From assembly GCA_049317525.1 (NCBI GenBank), contig JBMOIC010000011.1, positions 1 through 64,000 on the forward strand: 64,000 nucleotides of DNA, in the 5' to 3' direction. The position numbers and the translations under genes were made by a program. The stretch is from UBA961 sp049317525. Its GTDB lineage: Bacteria; Bacteroidota; Ignavibacteria; Kapaibacteriales; UBA961. This document shows positions 42,521 through 50,161 of this stretch, one piece after another (the stretch's first letter is position 1; every line of letters begins with the position of its first letter). The notes below the pieces were generated by a model that saw only the letters and a list, made by a program, of their open reading frames with translations, was not told the origin of the DNA and searched no databases.

Positions 42521-42859
42521 TTATGAATGAATTTCTTTGACAGAATAATTCATATTCTGAAGTTTTTTTGTTACGGATGATCTGTGATCACCTTGAATTT
42601 CAATCAGATTATCTCGAACAGTTCCACCCGAACCACATGACTTTTTTAATATCTGGCATAAAGAGTCTAATTCATCTGGTTTTGACTGAAAACCAGATAT
42701 AATTGTCACAGTTTTACCGCCTCTACCTTTTTTTTCTATGTATACTTTAATATGGACGGGTTTACCATCATACCCTAACTGCTTCTGTATTTTTTCTGCA
42801 ACTTTATAATCTGTAGATAATAAAGACGATAAATCGCTTAATGAAGTTAGTTTAGCCAT
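42521..42859 (-). CDS. yciH: SUI1/eIF1-like translation factor (YciH family)
   Basis: 112 residues. After a short N-terminal part the SUI1 domain is clear: VHIKVYIEKKGRGGKTVTIISGF, then LKKSCGSGGTVRDNLIEIQGDHR, and a final MNYSVKEIH. The family is the bacterial counterpart of eukaryotic initiation factor eIF1; E. coli YciH has been linked to initiation fidelity and stress repression of translation, though its role is not fully settled. It lies three bases after purF and 14 before murC on the minus strand, so it is likely cotranscribed with both. Confidence 0.92.
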   Translation of the reverse strand: MAKLTSLSDLSSLLSTDYKVAEKIQKQLGYDGKPVHIKVYIEKKGRGGKTVTIISGFQSKPDELDSLCQILKKSCGSGGTVRDNLIEIQGDHRSSVTKKLQNMNYSVKEIHS

Positions 42860-42862
42860 ACA

Positions 42863-44362
42863 TTATTCTTCAGTAGAAAATTTATTAGCATGGATATCAA
42901 TTTCTACAGGATAATTACCTGTAAAGCAAGCATTACAATATCCAGTTCCTGGTTCTTGTGGAACAGATTCCATTAAAGATTCAACTGATAAATAATGTAA
43001 AGTATCTGCATTTAAAGCTTTAGAAATCTCTTCTTCATTGGAATAGTGATTTGCTATAAGTTCTTCTTTGCTTGGAAAATCCATTCCATATTTACAAGGA
43101 AATTTTATTGGTGGCGATGTAATTCGCATATGAACTTGTTTTGGCTCTGCTTCGCGAATTAAATTAACTAAAGCTTTAGAAGTAGTACCTCTAACGATTG
43201 AATCGTCAATCACAACCACAGTTTTACCTTCTAATACCCCGCGAACAGTATTGAATTTTGTTTTAACCTTAAATTCTCTATTGTCTTGGCCAGGAGCAAT
43301 AAATGTTCTTCCAACATAATGACTTCTTATTAAACCGATTTCATATTTAGTGGGTATTCCCATTTTATTGTTAACTTTTGCATATCCCAAAGTTGCTGTA
43401 TTCCCACTATCAGGAACTGCAATACAAGTTACTTTTTCATCTGGTTCAGAAGCATGAACAGGGCTTTCAAGAGCAAGATTTTTACCAAGTTTTCGGCGTA
43501 CTTTGTCTACATTATGTCCAAAGATTTTAGAGTCTGGTCTTGAAAAATAAATATATTCAAAAATACAATGTCTTGACTCTGGAGTAATTTCATCGATTGT
43601 ATAGCTTTTGATATTGCCTGTTTTAACAGTATCATCATCGATAACAATAATCTCATTATGGGCTATATCTCTAATATATTCTGCGCTTATAATATCAAGT
43701 GCGCAGGTTTCGGACACAACAAAATAAGCCATAGAGTCACCAACTTTTTTTCGGCCTATGCATAAAGGGCGGAAACCGAAGGGGTCTCTTGCAGCTACTA
43801 AACATGAATTAGTTAAAATAACAAGAGAATAGGCTCCTCTGGCAGTCATTAAAGCTTCACGAATTTGTTCAAGCTGTTGATCTTTTTTACTTCTAGCAAT
43901 AAGATGAAGGAATAATTCGCTATCTGTTGTTGTTTGAAAGATAGATCCTTCTTCTTGTAATTGATTTCTTAGCTGTTTTGTATTCGTTAAATTTCCATTA
44001 TGAGCTACTGCTATAGAACCAGACTTATACTTTGTTAAAAATGGCTGCACATTAGTTAATCCACCACTTCCAGTGGTAGAATAGCGATTATGTGCTATTG
44101 CAACAGTACCTTGTAATTTATTTGTTAAGATATCTGAATCAGAAAATACATCAAGAACTAAGCCTTCACCTTTATGGACAGCAAATTTATATGGTTCATC
44201 ATCACCATTTTTTTTAGCTGCAACAATTCCAGCGGCTTCTTGTCCTCTATGTTGCAATGCATGCAAAGCATAATATGCCATAACAGAAGCTTGTGGATGA
44301 TTAAAAACACCTACAATTCCACAATTACAATTTGGTTTATCTAAATCACGAAGCTGATTCAT
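42863..44362 (-). CDS. purF: Amidophosphoribosyltransferase (iron-sulphur type)
   Basis: 499 residues. A 13-residue propeptide precedes the catalytic Cys14 in CGIVGVFN. The glutaminase half has RYSTTG, GNLTNT and ARDPFGFRPLC; the PRPP-binding half has VVVIDDSIVRGTTS. Cys residues at HCIFEYIYF, PCKYGMDFP and GYCNACFTG match the positions that hold the 4Fe-4S cluster in the Bacillus-type enzyme. It makes phosphoribosylamine, the first step of purine synthesis. It is the first gene of a minus-strand operon; I found no convincing consensus promoter in the 170-bp divergent gap. Confidence 0.96.
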   Translation of the reverse strand: MNQLRDLDKPNCNCGIVGVFNHPQASVMAYYALHALQHRGQEAAGIVAAKKNGDDEPYKFAVHKGEGLVLDVFSDSDILTNKLQGTVAIAHNRYSTTGSGGLTNVQPFLTKYKSGSIAVAHNGNLTNTKQLRNQLQEEGSIFQTTTDSELFLHLIARSKKDQQLEQIREALMTARGAYSLVILTNSCLVAARDPFGFRPLCIGRKKVGDSMAYFVVSETCALDIISAEYIRDIAHNEIIVIDDDTVKTGNIKSYTIDEITPESRHCIFEYIYFSRPDSKIFGHNVDKVRRKLGKNLALESPVHASEPDEKVTCIAVPDSGNTATLGYAKVNNKMGIPTKYEIGLIRSHYVGRTFIAPGQDNREFKVKTKFNTVRGVLEGKTVVVIDDSIVRGTTSKALVNLIREAEPKQVHMRITSPPIKFPCKYGMDFPSKEELIANHYSNEEEISKALNADTLHYLSVESLMESVPQEPGTGYCNACFTGNYPVEIDIHANKFSTEE

Positions 44363-44458
44363 TGATGTGTACTTGAAAGGATGAAGAAGGAATACTCATG
44401 AACGAAAATACGAAATTTGAGTATAGTTTATCTTTTTCATTTTGTATTTGTTTTATTG

Positions 44459-44480
44459 ATTTGTAACATCAGTTACAAAT
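44459..44480. promoter_or_regulatory. Perfect palindrome, candidate Crp/FNR-family operator
   Basis: ATTTGTAAC - 4 bases - GTTACAAAT: nine-base arms with no mismatch. The 5-4-5 core GTAAC-N4-GTTAC has the spacing of FNR/Crp-type sites. It lies 53 bases before the TauE gene and 97 before the divergent purF. Half-sites (GTAAC) recur at 44908-44923, before the persulfide dioxygenase. Confidence 0.6.
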
Positions 44481-44532
44481 TATTATCACTAAAAATGCAA
44501 TTTTGCTTATACTCATTTATTAAGGTAAGAAT

Positions 44533-44904
44533 ATGCAAGATACATCAATTTTGTTTTTAGTATTGATTGGCACTATAGCAGGATTTTTAGGCGGCTTATT
44601 AGGAATAGGTGGTGCCGTGATAATTATTCCAGCATTAGTACTTATTCTAGGGTTTCCACAGCATATTGCTCAAGGAACAACATTGATGATGTTTGTAATG
44701 CCTGTTGGATTACTTGCTGCATGGCAATATTACAAAGCTGGTAATGTTGATATAAAAGCTTCTGTAATTTTAGCCTTAGCATTTGTGATCAGTGGATATT
44801 TTGGGGCAAAATATGCCCAAGAAATACCCCAGCAATTATTAAAAAAGATTTTTGCTTTATTATTAATGGGAATTTCTGTTAAAACATTATTCTTTGATAA
44901 GTAA
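44533..44904 (+). CDS. Half-size TauE/SafE (TSUP) membrane transporter
   Basis: 123 residues with four hydrophobic segments (about 6-30, 33-50, 54-62, 72-90 and a last one near 103-119, depending on cut-off). The TSUP motif GTIAGFLGGLLGIGGAVIIIPALVL is at residues 13-37 and QGTTLMMFVMP follows. Full TauE proteins are about 250 residues with two such repeats; this is a single repeat, so it may work as a dimer. The family exports or imports sulfur compounds such as sulfite, sulfoacetate or thiosulfate. The next gene makes sulfite from persulfides, so sulfite export is a reasonable inference. The gene ends 91 bases before that neighbour. Confidence 0.82.
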   Translation: MQDTSILFLVLIGTIAGFLGGLLGIGGAVIIIPALVLILGFPQHIAQGTTLMMFVMPVGLLAAWQYYKAGNVDIKASVILALAFVISGYFGAKYAQEIPQQLLKKIFALLLMGISVKTLFFDK

Positions 44905-44995
44905 ATGTCTATGTAACTTTTGTAACTGTGATTGATATAAAATATCTGTTTTTTTGAATTAGAATTTATACAAAGAATAACAAAAGAGAACAACA

Positions 44996-46420
44996 ATGAT
45001 TATCGAACAATTGTATACTGGATGTTTGGCTCAAGGAGCCTATTATATCGAAGATCAGGGCGAAGTTGCAATTATTGATCCTTTAAGAGAAGTTCAGCCT
45101 TATATCAATAAAGCACAGAAAAATGATGCTACGATAAAATATGTTTTTGAAACACATTTTCATGCAGATTTTGTATCGGGACATATTGATTTATCTGCAA
45201 AAACTGGTGCTCCAATTATTATTGGCCCAACAGATGCACAGCATAGTTATGAGGCGATTCATGCTAATGATGGACAAGATTTTACACTTGGTAATTCTAT
45301 CTTAAGGGTAATGCATACTCCTGGGCACACCATGGAAAGCATTTGTATTCTTTTGATTGATGAGCATGGAAAACAAAAAGCATTATTTACTGGTGATACA
45401 CTTTTTATCGGAGATGTGGGTAGACCAGATTTAGCACAACAGATTGTTAATGAGTTAACCCAAGAAATACTTGCCGGACATCTCTTTGATTCTTTAAGAA
45501 ATAAAATAATGGTTTTAGACGATGATATTATTGTGTATCCAGCCCATGGTGCAGGTAGTGCATGTGGTAAAATGATGAGCAAAGAAACATTTGATACTTT
45601 GGGAAATCAAAAGAAATTCAATTATGCTTTAAGTACAGACTTAACCAAAGATATGTTTATCAAAGAAGTACTTAAAGGTTTAATGCCTCCGCCTGGATAT
45701 TTCCCCAAAAATGTGATGATGAATATAGGTGGTTATGATGGTATTGATACAGTGCTATCACGTGGAAATAAAGCTTTATATCCAAATGAATTTGAATTTC
45801 AAGCCAATGAGTTAAGCGCTTTAGTATTAGATACAAGGCATGCATCAGATTTTGCTAAAGCACATATACCAAATTCAATAAATATCGGTATAGATGGAAG
45901 CTTTGCTATCTGGATTGGTGCATTAATTCCAGACATTAAACAAACAATTTTGATAGTTGCCGATGCTGGAAGAGAAGAGGAAGTTATCACTCGTTTGGCA
46001 AGAGTAGGGTATGATTATGCTATCGGTTATTTAAAAGGAGGAATGCAAAGCTGGATTAATGAACTTAAAGAGATAGAGACAGTGCAATCTATATCCGTTC
46101 AAGAATTTGCCGATATCGAACAAAAAAACCCAACTATTGCAATTTTAGATGTTCGTAAACACAGTGAATATGATTCAGAGCATATTGTTAGTGCAGAAAA
46201 TTTTCCACTCGATACCATAAATGAAGATTATCATCAGATTAATAAAGAAAAAGAGTTCTTTGTCCATTGTGCTGGTGGGTATAGATCAATGATTTTTATT
46301 TCAATTCTTAAAGCACGAGGTTATCATCATTTAATTAATATTGATGGTGGTTTTAATGCAATCAAAGAATCTAAGGCATTTTCATTAACTGAATTTGTTT
46401 GTCCAACAACTTTATTATAA
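44996..46420 (+). CDS. Persulfide dioxygenase-rhodanese fusion (CstB-like)
   Basis: 474 residues in three parts. Residues 1-~240 form an ETHE1-type metallo-beta-lactamase fold with THFHAD (His54, His56, Asp58), HTPGHTMES and GDTLFIGDVGRPDL, which in the family binds mononuclear iron and oxidises glutathione or other low-molecular-weight persulfides to sulfite. Residues ~265-355 are a rhodanese-like domain whose catalytic Cys is replaced (Asp323 in VADAGREEE). Residues ~360-470 are a second rhodanese with Cys425 in HCAGGYRS. This MBL/pseudo-rhodanese/rhodanese order is that of staphylococcal CstB. It is probably a cytoplasmic sulfide-detoxification enzyme, with the TauE exporter upstream and thioredoxin downstream. 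Confidence 0.9.
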   Translation: MIIEQLYTGCLAQGAYYIEDQGEVAIIDPLREVQPYINKAQKNDATIKYVFETHFHADFVSGHIDLSAKTGAPIIIGPTDAQHSYEAIHANDGQDFTLGNSILRVMHTPGHTMESICILLIDEHGKQKALFTGDTLFIGDVGRPDLAQQIVNELTQEILAGHLFDSLRNKIMVLDDDIIVYPAHGAGSACGKMMSKETFDTLGNQKKFNYALSTDLTKDMFIKEVLKGLMPPPGYFPKNVMMNIGGYDGIDTVLSRGNKALYPNEFEFQANELSALVLDTRHASDFAKAHIPNSINIGIDGSFAIWIGALIPDIKQTILIVADAGREEEVITRLARVGYDYAIGYLKGGMQSWINELKEIETVQSISVQEFADIEQKNPTIAILDVRKHSEYDSEHIVSAENFPLDTINEDYHQINKEKEFFVHCAGGYRSMIFISILKARGYHHLINIDGGFNAIKESKAFSLTEFVCPTTLL

Positions 46421-46424
46421 AACT

Positions 46425-46640
46425 ATGAATTCAATATTAAGTCGAGCTACATACAATTGGAATGTTACAAGAATACTATACACAAGTATCGGTATTTTAT
46501 TGTCAAGCTACTCTGCCTATCATCAAGATTGGACTGGTACATTTTTAGGACTTTATTTTATTATTATGGGTGTATTTGCACTTGGATGCGCGGCTGGTTC
46601 TTGTTCTATACCTCAGAATACTTCACAAAAAATCCAATAA
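46425..46640 (+). CDS. Small membrane protein, DUF2892/YgaP-tail-like
   Basis: 71 residues from ATG 46425; a longer frame from 46395 overlaps the previous gene and is rejected. Two hydrophobic segments (about 13-30 and 34-56) flank a short polar turn, and the end has FALGCAAGSCSIPQ. This resembles the DUF2892 membrane module, which in E. coli YgaP is fused to a rhodanese domain. That link, and its position four bases after the persulfide-dioxygenase/rhodanese gene and four before thioredoxin, suggest a role in handling sulfane sulfur at the membrane. The direct function is unknown; the two Cys could carry persulfide. Confidence 0.75.
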   Translation: MNSILSRATYNWNVTRILYTSIGILLSSYSAYHQDWTGTFLGLYFIIMGVFALGCAAGSCSIPQNTSQKIQ

Positions 46641-46644
46641 TAAT

Positions 46645-46944
46645 ATGGCAACTTTTTCAGAATTAATACAAACAGATACTGCGGTACTTGTCGATTTTTC
46701 CGCCGAATGGTGTGGTCCTTGCAAAATGATGCCACCAATTCTAGCAGAATTAAAATCTTCTATTGGAAATAAAGTAATTATCATGAAAATGGATATAGAT
46801 AGAAATCCACAAACAGCAAGACAATATTCTATACAATCTGTGCCAACATTAATGCTTTTCCGGGATGGCAAAGTACTATGGAGACAATCGGGTGTAATGC
46901 AAGCAAGTCAATTAGAACAAGTAATCAAGCAATATGTAGGGTAA
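46645..46944 (+). CDS. Thioredoxin
   Basis: 99 residues from ATG 46645, a single thioredoxin fold with no signal peptide, hence cytoplasmic. The active site is WCGPC (Cys23, Cys26), the cis-Pro is in SVPTLMLF, and the end (GVMQASQLEQVIKQYV) is typical. It reduces disulfides and, in other systems, protein persulfides. As the fourth gene of the sulfur operon it may release sulfide from the rhodanese or membrane protein. The ORF begins four bases after the small membrane gene. It may not be the housekeeping thioredoxin. Confidence 0.9.
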   Translation: MATFSELIQTDTAVLVDFSAEWCGPCKMMPPILAELKSSIGNKVIIMKMDIDRNPQTARQYSIQSVPTLMLFRDGKVLWRQSGVMQASQLEQVIKQYVG

Positions 46945-47003
46945 AAATCCATGATTCTTCGTATTTTGTAAGATACTTTCTTAACAATTGCAAAGGATGA
47001 AAC

Positions 47004-49457
47004 ATGAAGGTCAGAGTATCTTTCATCGTCGTTTTTCTTTTTAGTACAATTTCAATATTTGCACAATTACCATATAGAACAAACTCTCATGTTAATGAGC
47101 CCAATAGCGAGCCCAGAGAACATCCTATAGATGTTCAAAGAATGACATTAAAAGTTAAATTTGAACCAGAAAAGGGTTTGGTAAAGGGAATTGTTACCCA
47201 TGTTTTTAAACCTTTAAGAAAATCTGTTGATTCCATCTTTTTTGATGCAATCACAATGAAGATTTCTGAAGCAACTGTAAATGGCAAGCCTGCTCGATAT
47301 TCTGTTACAGATGCGGGTATTACAGTATATCCACAACAAATGAAATGGGGTTCAACAGATAGCATATCATTTGTTTATGAAGCTTCGCCACGTTCAGGAT
47401 TATATTTTATCGGATGGAATGACACAACAAATAGATGCAGAAAACAAATATGGAGTCAAGGACAAGGGATAGACTCTCGCGCATGGGTGCCCATGTATGA
47501 TGAAATGAATGATAAATATATCACAGAAACAATTGTCACATTCGATAAAAACTATCATGTTTTGTCTAATGGTACCAAACTAAATGAACAATCAAATAGC
47601 GATGGAACAAAAACGTGGCATTATCGCATGATGCATCCTCATGCACCATATTTATTAACATTAGTTATTGGTAAATATGCTGTAGAGACTCGTAAAAGTT
47701 CTTCTGGAATCGTTAATAATCTATATTATTACCCAGAATATAAAAATAGAGTAGAACCTACATATTTATATTCAACTGAATCTATGGACTTTCTAGAATC
47801 ATTTATAGGTATTCCATATCCATGGGAATTATACTCTCAAATAATGGTTCAAGATTTTACATTCGGTGCTATGGAGAATACTACAGCAACTACTTTTGGT
47901 GATTTCTCTTTTGTTGATCCAAGAGGTTTTAAAGATAGAAGTTATATCGGCACAAATGTTCATGAATTAACTCATCAATGGTTTGGTGATTTTATCACGG
48001 CCCGTGTTCAAAAACATGTATGGTTGCAAGAGAGTTTTGCTACTTTCTATCCAAAATACTTTTTCAAAAAATATGCTGGGACAATAACTCCAGAATCCCA
48101 AAAGAACTTTGGAGAAGATGCTTATGAATGGAATCTAAGAGGCGAACATAATTCTGCTTTAAATGCTTCCGAAAAAGATCGTTTACCAATAGTTCACCCA
48201 AGTTCTGGCTCAGCAAGAATTTATCCAAAAGGTTCTGCAGTTATCGATATGATGATGTATGTGTTTGGTGAAGAAGAAATTAGAAAAGTAATCAAACACT
48301 ATTTAGAACATCATAATTATGCGAATGTAGAAACTAATGATCTTTATTTGGCATTCCAAGATACATTAGGTATTACACCAGATTGGTTTTTTGATCAATG
48401 GCTTTATCGTGGCGGTGAACCCCATTATAAAGTTGAATATGAAGATATCAGAAATGCAAATGGAAGAGCAACTGTTGTCCATGTAGATCAAATACATACA
48501 ATGGATGAATTAACAGGTCCATTCAAAATGCCTATTGAATTTGATGTTTATTATAAAGATGGCACGAAAGATTCAAAAACAGATTGGATTTCATCAATAA
48601 GACATAATATATTGATTCCAAATTCATCAAATAAAGAAATTGCTTTTGTGCTTTTTGACCCAGGCAGTAGAATATTAAAAAAGACTACATTCAAAAAAAC
48701 ATTTGATGAATTGAAATATCAGGTTATCAATGCACCGCATATGATAGACAGATACGATGCTCTTATTGCATTAAAGGATATGAATAATGATGGTAAAGAG
48801 CTTCTTCTTCAACAAGTTTTTGAAAAAGAGCAATTCTATGCAATCAAAAATGAAATTATTGTTCAAATGCATGAATTAGCTACTCCAAATGCATTAAATC
48901 TTATCGCAAATGCCCTAAAAGATAAATCAGAAGATGTCCGCAAAGCAGCATTAAATGGATTAAAAACCATACCACTGGAATTAAAATCTTCTGTTGAACA
49001 ATTATTAACAGATGAATCATATGCCATAATTACAATAGCACTTGAAAAATTATGCGATCAATTTCCTTCTTCTGCAGATTCATATCTAGAAAAAACATCA
49101 AATGAAGCAGGTTTATATGATCAAATATCGATTAAATCACTCGAGATTAAAGCTGGAAAGGGAGATCAAAAAGCACTTGAAAAATTAATCGATTTTACAA
49201 GTAATGCATTTGAATTTTGGACTCGAAGAAATGCTATGAATTCGCTAAAACGTATCAATTATTTAAATGAATCCTTGATTTTACATCTTTTAGATGCTGC
49301 ATGGAATCCTAATTCTAGATTATCAAGTTCTGCAATTGAAGTACTTCAATACTTTTATCAGCAGTCACAGTATAAACAACTTATTCTTCAAGCAAAGAAA
49401 AGCAATAATGATTCAAAATCATGGCAAAAAGATGCTTGGGCAAAAATCATTCGTTAA
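47004..49457 (+). CDS. Secreted M1-family aminopeptidase
   Basis: 817 residues with an N-terminal signal peptide (about 1-20, ending IFAQL). M1 motifs: GAMENTTATTF (exopeptidase GxMEN), the zinc site HELTHQW with His320, Glu321, His324, and the third ligand Glu343 in WLQESFATF. After the catalytic and thermolysin-like domains, residues from about 560 on form helical HEAT-like repeats (for example ATPNALNLIANALKDKSEDVRKAALNGLK). It removes N-terminal residues from peptides, probably in the periplasm or at the cell surface. It lacks a T9SS tail, so delivery past the outer membrane is not indicated. An AAAGGA site precedes the start. It is 59 bases after thioredoxin and probably a separate unit. 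Confidence 0.92.
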   Translation: MKVRVSFIVVFLFSTISIFAQLPYRTNSHVNEPNSEPREHPIDVQRMTLKVKFEPEKGLVKGIVTHVFKPLRKSVDSIFFDAITMKISEATVNGKPARYSVTDAGITVYPQQMKWGSTDSISFVYEASPRSGLYFIGWNDTTNRCRKQIWSQGQGIDSRAWVPMYDEMNDKYITETIVTFDKNYHVLSNGTKLNEQSNSDGTKTWHYRMMHPHAPYLLTLVIGKYAVETRKSSSGIVNNLYYYPEYKNRVEPTYLYSTESMDFLESFIGIPYPWELYSQIMVQDFTFGAMENTTATTFGDFSFVDPRGFKDRSYIGTNVHELTHQWFGDFITARVQKHVWLQESFATFYPKYFFKKYAGTITPESQKNFGEDAYEWNLRGEHNSALNASEKDRLPIVHPSSGSARIYPKGSAVIDMMMYVFGEEEIRKVIKHYLEHHNYANVETNDLYLAFQDTLGITPDWFFDQWLYRGGEPHYKVEYEDIRNANGRATVVHVDQIHTMDELTGPFKMPIEFDVYYKDGTKDSKTDWISSIRHNILIPNSSNKEIAFVLFDPGSRILKKTTFKKTFDELKYQVINAPHMIDRYDALIALKDMNNDGKELLLQQVFEKEQFYAIKNEIIVQMHELATPNALNLIANALKDKSEDVRKAALNGLKTIPLELKSSVEQLLTDESYAIITIALEKLCDQFPSSADSYLEKTSNEAGLYDQISIKSLEIKAGKGDQKALEKLIDFTSNAFEFWTRRNAMNSLKRINYLNESLILHLLDAAWNPNSRLSSSAIEVLQYFYQQSQYKQLILQAKKSNNDSKSWQKDAWAKIIR

Positions 49458-49542
49458 AAAATACAATTCCAATAAAATATTTTCTATTTTTGATATTCTT
49501 AAAACACACTTGTTCCACTATATAATTTATGGAGGTGATATT

Positions 49543-50097
49543 ATGAAAACACTTTTTTCATCGATTGCAATGGCAATTTTGATTGTAGGGACAATAATCT
49601 TGTCTTCATGCAATCAAACAACAGAGCCTTCTACCGGAACTGCTACTCAATTATCTTTATCTGATTTATATAATTCTGCCGGATATTCATGGTTTGAAGC
49701 CGAAAAGACATTATATGCACCAGATGATTCTAAAATCAGAGATATTGCAGCTGAATTCAAAAATAAAAATCAAATGATTTACTTTTTTGTAAATCCTTCT
49801 TGTTCTTGTAATGGGACAAAAAAGACATTTCCCCATGCAATCCGAATTCTTAAAGATGCGGGCGTTCCTGATGCTAATATTGTGATTTATTCTATGAAGT
49901 CTTTTACCGATAATCATCCATTAAAAGATAAATTTACTTTACGTGGATTACCTTCAATATTTATTACTGTTAATGGTAATACAAAATATTCAATGGAAGT
50001 AATTGATGATGTATTATATGTATCTGGTGGTAGCAAAAAAGATGATAAGCCATCCGAAGTATTAGAATCAATATTATTAGAAGGCTTTAAATTCTAA
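49543..50097 (+). CDS. Lipoprotein with thioredoxin-like fold and CxC motif
   Basis: 184 residues. A signal peptide ends in a lipobox ILSSC, so Cys at about residue 23 is probably lipidated (mature start CNQTTEP). A thioredoxin-like region follows: MIYFFVNPSCSCNGT at about residues 77-91, with a CSC pair at the place of the CxxC site, then FTLRGLPSIFITVNG with a cis-Pro-like RGLP. This resembles periplasmic thioredoxin-like proteins of unknown substrate. The start has GGAGGTGAT (49531-49539), complementary to nine bases of the 16S anti-Shine-Dalgarno region, the best site in the window. Its own terminator follows. Confidence 0.78.
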   Translation: MKTLFSSIAMAILIVGTIILSSCNQTTEPSTGTATQLSLSDLYNSAGYSWFEAEKTLYAPDDSKIRDIAAEFKNKNQMIYFFVNPSCSCNGTKKTFPHAIRILKDAGVPDANIVIYSMKSFTDNHPLKDKFTLRGLPSIFITVNGNTKYSMEVIDDVLYVSGGSKKDDKPSEVLESILLEGFKF

Positions 50098-50120
50098 ACT
50101 GACTCAATATCTATTTATGA

Positions 50121-50150
50121 AGGGATATGTTATCATATCCCTTTTTTTAT
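50121..50150 (+). terminator. Terminator after the thioredoxin-like lipoprotein gene
   Basis: A nine-base stem (50121-50129 with 50134-50142), TTAT loop, then seven T's; 24 bases after the stop codon and just before the end of the convergent ribD. Confidence 0.9.
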
Positions 50151-50161
50151 AATATACATGC

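Noticed and set aside
44441..44450. Consensus promoter for the TauE operon
   Set aside because: Several TTTG words occur but no pair has the 23-base spacing with a TA; the promoter may need an activator.
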